From Muscardinus avellanarius (lineage: Eukaryota > Chordata > Mammalia > Rodentia > Gliridae), in assembly GCA_963383645.1 (NCBI GenBank), contig OY726564.1, positions 113,200,040 to 113,264,039 on the forward strand: DNA of 64,000 nucleotides, in the 5' to 3' direction. Shown in pieces: positions 58,640 to 64,000 of this stretch. Both the position numbers and the translations under genes were made by a program. The notes under the pieces are model-generated. The model was not told where the DNA came from. It did no database searches and saw only the letters and a program-made list of their open reading frames with translations. Numbering within the stretch: position 1 is the first letter of the stretch; the number at the start of each line of letters is the position of its first letter.

Positions 58640-58800
58640 TGAAAATGCCAATGCCAATCTCAATATCATGAAGGGAAGGGAAGAAGTGGAGAGGGAGCCA
58701 GAGCCACGCCCAGCAGGTGCTGTGTGCGTGGGTCTCTACCACTGAACTATATTATGTGTAACTACAGTGCACCGATAAGGGTATATATAAGTACATATAT
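58640..58800 (+). mobile_element. L1 3' terminal fragment
   Basis: AATGCCAATCTCAATATCAT and GTAACTACAGTGCACCGATA match the lineage L1 terminus at 37700-37850. Confidence 0.65.
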
Positions 58801-59023
58801 GGGTATATATATAGATATAGATATGGGCATTTGTAATATATAATAAAAATAAACAAAACAATGATGAGCTCTTGGGGAGGGGAGGACAGAGATGAAGAAC
58901 TCAGCAAGAATAGCAGACTACTGTGTAGGGTTTTGAAGAGAGAAACAGAGTTTGGTACTCGGTCCAAAAGAGCAAAAATTGGGCTCTAAAGTTGAGTCAA
59001 TATTTCAACATTTAAGACTATTT

Positions 59024-59240
59024 ATTTTATTTTATTTTATTTTATTTTATTTTGGTGGTACTGGGGTTCCTGGAAACCCTTCTACCTCCGGGCTACACTC
59101 CCAGACCTATTTTTTTTTATACTTTTTTATTTGGAAACAGGGTCTCTTAAGCCAGCACAGCTGGCTTCAAGCCTGCACGATCCTCCTGTCTCCACCTCCC
59201 AACCGTGGGGATTACAAGCGTGTGCCACCATGCCCAGCCT
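59024..59240 (-). mobile_element. Young B1-dID SINE with 16-bp target duplication
   Basis: ATTTT-repeat tail, GGTACTGGGGTTCCTGGAAA (antisense, B-box-less) to CACCATGCCCAGCCT. ACATTTAAGACTATTT lies at 59008-59023 and 59241-59256. Confidence 0.95.
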
Positions 59241-59377
59241 ACATTTAAGACTATTTTAAAAACAATTATTTTGCAGAAGATTCTGAAAGCACGATTTAAA
59301 AAAAAAACACACCAAATTTTAAGACTAGAGTCCTGTGTCTGCTAGTAGGAGCACAGTGAATAAAAAATAGGGCAGAC

Positions 59378-59581
59378 CCGCTGGGCGTGGTAGCGTATGC
59401 TTGTAATCCCCATGCTTGGGAGGCTGAAACGGGAGGATTGCGCAGGTTCGAAGCCAGCCTTAGCTGGCTTAAGAGACCCTGTTTCCAAATAAAAAGATAT
59501 AAAATAGTTCTGGGAGTGTAGCCTGGAGGTAGAAGGTTCCTGGGTTCCATCTCCAGTACCACCACAAAAAAAAAAAAAAAA
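59378..59581 (+). mobile_element. B1-dID SINE, intermediate subfamily, 16-bp target duplication
   Basis: It has the shortened AGCTGGCTTAAGAGACCCTG middle of young copies but keeps the right-half CCTGGGTTCCATCTCCAGTA. AAAAAATAGGGCAGAC lies at 59362-59377 and 59582-59597. Confidence 0.95.
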
Positions 59582-59629
59582 AAAAAATAGGGCAGACTCT
59601 GCCAGCACTGGTTTATTGGGGTTTTACAT

Positions 59630-59825
59630 TCCCCTCCACCTTTACTCGCTGAGTGATTTCAGGTAAGACACTTGTCCTCTTGATATATCAGTGTCCTCAT
59701 CTGTAAGGATCTCACTTTGTGTCTCCATTTATATTGGAGGGTTAATTTTCTAAGCCCTTAGACTGCACCTGACACATGGTGAGTGCTTTAGATGTGTTGG
59801 TGGTGTTATTAGGAATAGTGTAACT
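59630..59825 (+). mobile_element. MIR SINE
   Basis: GAGTGATTTCAGGTAAGACA, GTGTCCTCATCTGTAAGGAT, CTGCACCTGACACATGGTGA and GTGCTTTAGATG follow the MIR core and tail in order. Confidence 0.8.
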
Positions 59826-60811
59826 CGCTATATCTGTGAGCAATTCCTTGAACCTTTGAAGCCTCAGAGTGGGTAACTGTAACTCAGAATGACAACCCCT
59901 GGTCTACTCTGAGGGACTAATAAAAGGACTGTTGGCATCTAAAATCCAATAGCTAACTGTTCACTACGGTTGTAACTGCTGTTCTACCTATTACGCTACA
60001 ATAACGCCCAATGGCGGAGCCAAGGGGAATGCAGGGGTCTGTGAAGAAGGGTAGGGTATTCATGCAGAGAAGCAGGAAAAAAAAGGAAACCTACTTTGAC
60101 CGAAGACCTGACCTTAGAAAAACCAGCGAGCTCAGCCAGGTACCTGCAAGGACAGGCAGAGGCGGGCAGGACCCGAGGAGACCAGAGGATGCGGTGCAGG
60201 TGCTTCCTCTCTACATCAAGGTGAGAGGGTCACGGAGCAGCCTTTCATACAGAGGAGACAGATGCCTTGGGTGGCGGTGTGTTTAGAGCCGAGGGACACA
60301 GACTCTATGCAGCTGAGGCTCACAGCCATGACCTGGAAACTGTCCTTCGGGCCTGAGAAACTTCAGAAATCATGTGAATGCGTGTAGCTCTCCGGGCTCC
60401 ATAAACTTACGGTGTTCTGGAAATGGTTACAGAATTCCCAACAGCTTAAGAGTCACGGGTCTGAATAGAGTGTGCTTTGGGGGTGGCAGAGGATGCTCCT
60501 GAAACTCCCATCAGTAAGGGATTCTGATCCCTTCACGTGGGCGGCTATCCCAGAGGGCAAGAAGTCCCTGGATAAGCAAGAAGGAGCAGCCTTCACATCA
60601 AGGGAGATGTGGGCTGTTCCCCAGACCCCGCAGAACAGCTAAGCACTGCGCTAGCTCTGTATATAACCTTAAAAAGAAAAAGAAGACATTGTTTTCTTAT
60701 TTTCCAAGAGAAAAAAAAAAGAGAGAAAATATGATCCATTTTACCTGCACTCAGTAGTGCCTTAAGGTGCTCGGGCAAATAGAAACTAGTTCATCATGAC
60801 AAAGTTAGAAA
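59826..60811. other. Unannotated intron
   Basis: The 91-codon frame at 60011-60286 starts in ATGGCGGAG, but the rest has no known motif. No repeat assigned. Confidence 0.5.
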
Positions 60812-60850
60812 ACACACACACACACACGCACACACACACGCGCACACACA
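60812..60850. repeat. Imperfect (CA)n microsatellite
   Basis: CA run with CG interruptions. Confidence 0.9.
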
Positions 60851-62560
60851 CCCCTAGCACAGGGTCAGCAACAGAGCCCACATTCCCGACCCTGGCCCAG
60901 CTCTCCAGGTCCTGTTGTCTTCCTGGTTTCTATCTCCACATTTCTTGGAATTTGCAACCGACATTTAAATAGGCTCTCATGCACTCTGCACTTTGAGGTA
61001 AAGTTGGTTGTAAGTAAAAACAACTTCAAAAGTCTGCAGTCCTCACCCCCCTCTGGACCCTCATCGCCCCTAAGACATTCTGTCATCCCCCAAAGGCTGG
61101 AATGTCTTCCCAGAAAGTGAATTTCATGACAATTCTGCTTATTTCTATTTTTGTTGTAATTACTGATTATCAGCTTTAGTTTCATGGGTTTTATTTTTGG
61201 CCTTTTTTTTCTTGCAAATGAGTTATATTAACAGCAAAGCCAATTCTAAAACAATGTAAAATTTAACAACTAGTTATAATAAGACTGCTTGGAATTAAAG
61301 AACAATTTTTATTTAAGGATGGGCCAAATTCCTTTGACTGCAAAGCAAATCAAAATAAGGCTCCAAAGACATTTCTACAAGCTTATTATCATAGTGGAAC
61401 TAATCGATAAACCCTTCCACATTACGGTATTTCCACTTTCAAAACCAGCTGGAAAATCAACTTAGCTAACTAGATTAAGTTATTTAGCAGCCCTTCTTAT
61501 CTAGTTATGAAGCAGTGTTTGCAATACATTTACAACCAAACCTCCTGAAATGGCTAAACCCTGACAGAATTCTAGAGGAATGATTCCTAAGTGTACAAAC
61601 ATGTTAAAATCCCCTTGTTCGGGCCAGGTTGCTATATAATTCGGAATACACTCTGACCTTGCTTGCCTTGGAGACCCCCTGGAATTTGGCTTCTTTCAGC
61701 CTTTCCTTTGCCAAGCACATAGAACGAATTAGGTGAAGCTCTGTTGCAAGCACACCCCACCCACGATGGTTTCCAGGAGCGAGCGAAAGGCTTCAAACCC
61801 ACGGTTCAGCTTGAATGTAAAGGTGGTTCTGCTTTCGAAACCGCATTCACCGCGCTCTGTCCTGCGCTGGCGCCTCTTTCTCCTCCTTCCAGTTTTACTT
61901 CCCAGTGTGACAATAATATCGGGACAAGTGTAAATAGGAAGTTCAAAGTAAACAATCTAAACACACGTCAGGGGGCTTCTCACTTAGCTGTGCACACTCT
62001 GAGGGGCTCCTTTCAGTCTCACGGCTGATGAGAATAGAAAGGGGTCTGCTCGCCACTGCGTTTAAGCTTTGGGGCCAAGAGTCCATCAAAACCCAGTGCT
62101 CCACAGGGCCCCAGGCACTGAGCCGCCCCACCGCGGTGGACCGAGCTCTCGGCTGTCTCCCTCTTGCCCATGCTCCCTCCCTTGTCATCTCTACCCTTAT
62201 CCCAGATGCGCTGCCCTCTCTTCCTGTTCTGATGCTTGGCTACGCAAGCCATCTCATGAATTAGTCCACTGCAAGGTGCAGAGTATCTAAAGCAACGACC
62301 CTAAGTTTGCAGGCAGGCCATCTGGGGATCGGATCTCATTCCACGGTTTGTTTCCTTCGGAGTGACTCAGGAAGTCACGGAGCCCTCGTGAGATTCAGAT
62401 TTGGCGTTGGTAAAATAGGGAAAACCCAGGGGTGTGAGCAAGATGTGCTTCAGTCCGCGGCCCAGAGCCAGCACTCAAGATGCCCTCGCATGGCTCCTCC
62501 TCCCTTCTCACCTCTCAGCTTACACCTCCCAGGATTTGTTTTTTAAAGTAGACAACATGA
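60851..62560. other. 1.7-kb repeat-poor block with TATA-like element
   Basis: No transposable element recognised. 61150-61640 is AT-rich with motif-like words (CTAATCGATAA, CAGCTGG, TTATTTAAGG, GGAATGATTCC). 61631-61637 is CTATATAA. 61740-62300 is CpG-containing with chance-looking frames on both strands. Confidence 0.4.
61631..61638 (+). promoter_or_regulatory. TATA-box-like element
   Basis: GCTATATAATTCGG lies in a repeat-poor block, on the strand opposite DNM3. No transcript evidence is visible. Confidence 0.2.
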
Positions 62561-62756
62561 TGCTGGGTGTGGTGGTGCAAACTTGTAATCCCAGTACTTG
62601 GGAGGCTGAGATGGGAGAATTGGAGGTTCAAAGCCAGCCTCAGCAGTTTAGTAAGAAATTTAGCAAGACACTGTTTCAAAATAAACAATCAAGAAGACTT
62701 GGGGTGTATCTTGGTGGTAGAATGGCCCTGGGTTCAATCCCCAGTAACAAAAAAGA
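62561..62756 (+). mobile_element. B1-dID SINE
   Basis: GCTGGGTGTGGTGGTGCAAA start, end CTGGGTTCAATCCCCAGTAA. Confidence 0.92.
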
Positions 62757-62831
62757 ATAAAGAAAGTAAGGGGGAGAGGGAGAAAGAGAGGGGGGAGAGG
62801 AGAAGGAGGAGGAGGGAGAGGAGGAGGAGGA

Positions 62832-62883
<52 letters not shown>

Positions 62884-62884
62884 G
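62757..62884 (+). repeat. Polypurine tail of the SINE (GGA then GAAA)
   Basis: About 128 bp of pure or nearly pure purine: mixed GGA/GAGA, then thirteen or so GAAA units. Confidence 0.93.
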
Positions 62885-63060
62885 TGAGTGAGTAGGGCAG
62901 TCCTTTTGAGGGACTGCCCTCCAAATTAATTCCAAGTTCCTATTTTTTCAATCATTAGCTTCCAAAATGCAGAAAAAAATCCATGCCCACAGAGGGATTG
63001 TGCTTTATGTAGTGGGCATGCTGTATGTAGCAGAGCTGTGCCATTTATTTTATCTTATTA
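62885..63060. other. Unannotated intron
   Basis: Contains a short inverted pair GGCAGTCC..GGACTGCC (about 62897-62920). Otherwise unremarkable. Confidence 0.5.
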
Positions 63061-63276
63061 TTTGTTTTTTGTGGTATCGAGGATTTAAACCTAGAGGCAT
63101 TTCATTGTACCTTTAAGCTACACCCCTTGCCCAATTTTATTTTTTTTATTTGGAAATGGGGGCTTGCCAGGTTGATGAGAGTCTCACTACTTGCTGAGGC
63201 TATTCTTGAATCTAGGATCCTCCTGTCTCAGCCTCCAAAGGACTTGGATTACAAGTGTATACCCGCGCGCCCAGCT
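63061..63276 (-). mobile_element. B1-dID SINE, older
   Basis: GTGGTATCGAGGATTTAAAC (antisense ID) to ACCCGCGCGCCCAGCT. Confidence 0.9.
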
Positions 63277-63679
63277 ATGCTGTGCCATTTAAATAGTTGG
63301 AAATTAACTGATACGTATCGTCTATGTTGTACGCAGTGTTCTTTATTTGTTTAATAATTCACATGGTCTGATGGTAAATCTGGATGACATATTAAATCCC
63401 ACATCTCTGCTTGGGATGGTTAGAGCTCCCGGTAGTTATTAACATCCTTTAGTGGGCGAATTTTAAAAACTTTCATGGAGCTGTGCACCTCGTCCAGCTC
63501 ACGTGTGGCTTCAGTCTAGTCCGAGCTCCATCTAACCCCATATTGGATCAAAATCTCTCCTTGTGCTCCCTCCGCACCCTTCTGTTCTCTGCAAGGTGCT
63601 GGACCAGGAGCAATATTTACTAAGAAGTACATGTTTTCTCTCTCACAGAACCACCTAAGTAGAAATGTTATATGCACAT

Positions 63680-63681
<2 letters not shown>
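63277..63681. other. Unannotated intron
   Basis: No assignable feature. Confidence 0.5.

Positions 63682-63721
<40 letters not shown>
63682..63721. repeat. (CA)n microsatellite
   Basis: Forty bases of pure CA immediately before a SINE. Confidence 0.95.
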
Positions 63722-63726
<5 letters not shown>

Positions 63727-63735
63727 AAGAGAAAA

Positions 63736-63965
63736 TAGCACCATGTAGTGGCGCATGAATAATCCCAGTCCTTAGGAGGCTTAGACAGGATTGCTGGTTT
63801 GAGGACAGCCTCAGCAATTTAGTGAAACCCTATTTCAAAAATTTTAAAAAAGGGAGAAGTAGGCTGGGGATGTAGCTCAGAGTTAGAATATTCCTGGTTT
63901 CAATCCTCAGTGTCAGAGGCAGAGAGAGAAAGAGAGAGAGAGAGAGAGGGAGAGAGAGGGAGAAG
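63736..63965 (+). mobile_element. B1-dID SINE with (GA)n tail
   Basis: ACCATGTAGTGGCGCATGAA start, ID half GGCTGGGGATGTAGCTCAGA. The tail is a GA microsatellite (63923-63965). Confidence 0.88.
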
Positions 63966-64000
63966 TAAGAAAGCCTTAATACTACAAGTTGGGAAAATTT

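Noticed and set aside
60011..60286. Frame beginning ATGGCGGAG, suggestive of a real start
   Set aside because: The 91 codons have no recognisable domain, and no promoter, splice or poly(A) context supports a gene.

Overview
The window is mammalian intronic DNA, most likely from a sciuromorph rodent (squirrel, mountain beaver or dormouse group). The main evidence is a dimeric SINE present in roughly 45 copies: a 7SL-derived B1 half joined to a tRNA-Ala-like ID half, the B1-dID arrangement. Ancient mammalian repeats (MIR, L2, L1M, a Tigger DNA transposon, a MaLR LTR) and many CA, GA and purine microsatellites are also present. No bacterial, plasmid, phage or CRISPR features occur.

Only one coding exon can be supported. 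It is a 110-bp exon on the minus strand (14741-14850) that encodes part of the PH domain of a dynamin, best matched by DNM3. It has a good acceptor and donor and phases 0 in, 2 out. No neighbouring dynamin exon was found, so the window appears to hold one exon flanked by at least 14.7 kb of downstream intron (left) and up to 49 kb of upstream intron (right). From memory, DNM3 carries the antisense DNM3OS/miR-199a-2/miR-214 locus in an adjacent intron; those microRNAs were not seen here.

Layout: 1-7.7 kb is SINE-punctuated intron. 7.7-12.85 kb is a decayed plus-strand L1 broken by SINEs and by a 1.1-kb GGA-type purine array. The exon follows at 14.8 kb. 16.0-16.5 kb is an inverted L1 fragment. 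19.0-19.6 kb is a diverged 335-bp tandem duplication. 21.9-23.9 kb is an L1 3' end containing a 19-copy 26-bp minisatellite. 24-33 kb is GC-richer and contains a repeat-poor block (27.7-29.9 kb). 33.7-34.4 kb is another L1M piece. 37.4-37.9 and 44 kb are L1 3' ends. 44.6-47.3 kb has nested and young SINEs. 50.2-50.8 kb is a Tigger relic and 51.1-51.5 kb a MaLR LTR. 56.0-58.6 kb is an L1M whose reverse transcriptase is dead. 59-64 kb holds SINEs, a MIR and a repeat-poor block with a TATA-like element (61.1-62.5 kb).

Nearly all long open frames are either simple-repeat artefacts (the GGA array) or chance frames in GC-rich DNA. The most interesting signals are the SINE subfamily series that loses its right-hand B box, three or more tandem repeats that grew inside L1 bodies, the local tandem duplication, and the repeat-poor blocks that may be regulatory. 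Orthology, repeat family names and conservation are judged from memory without searches.
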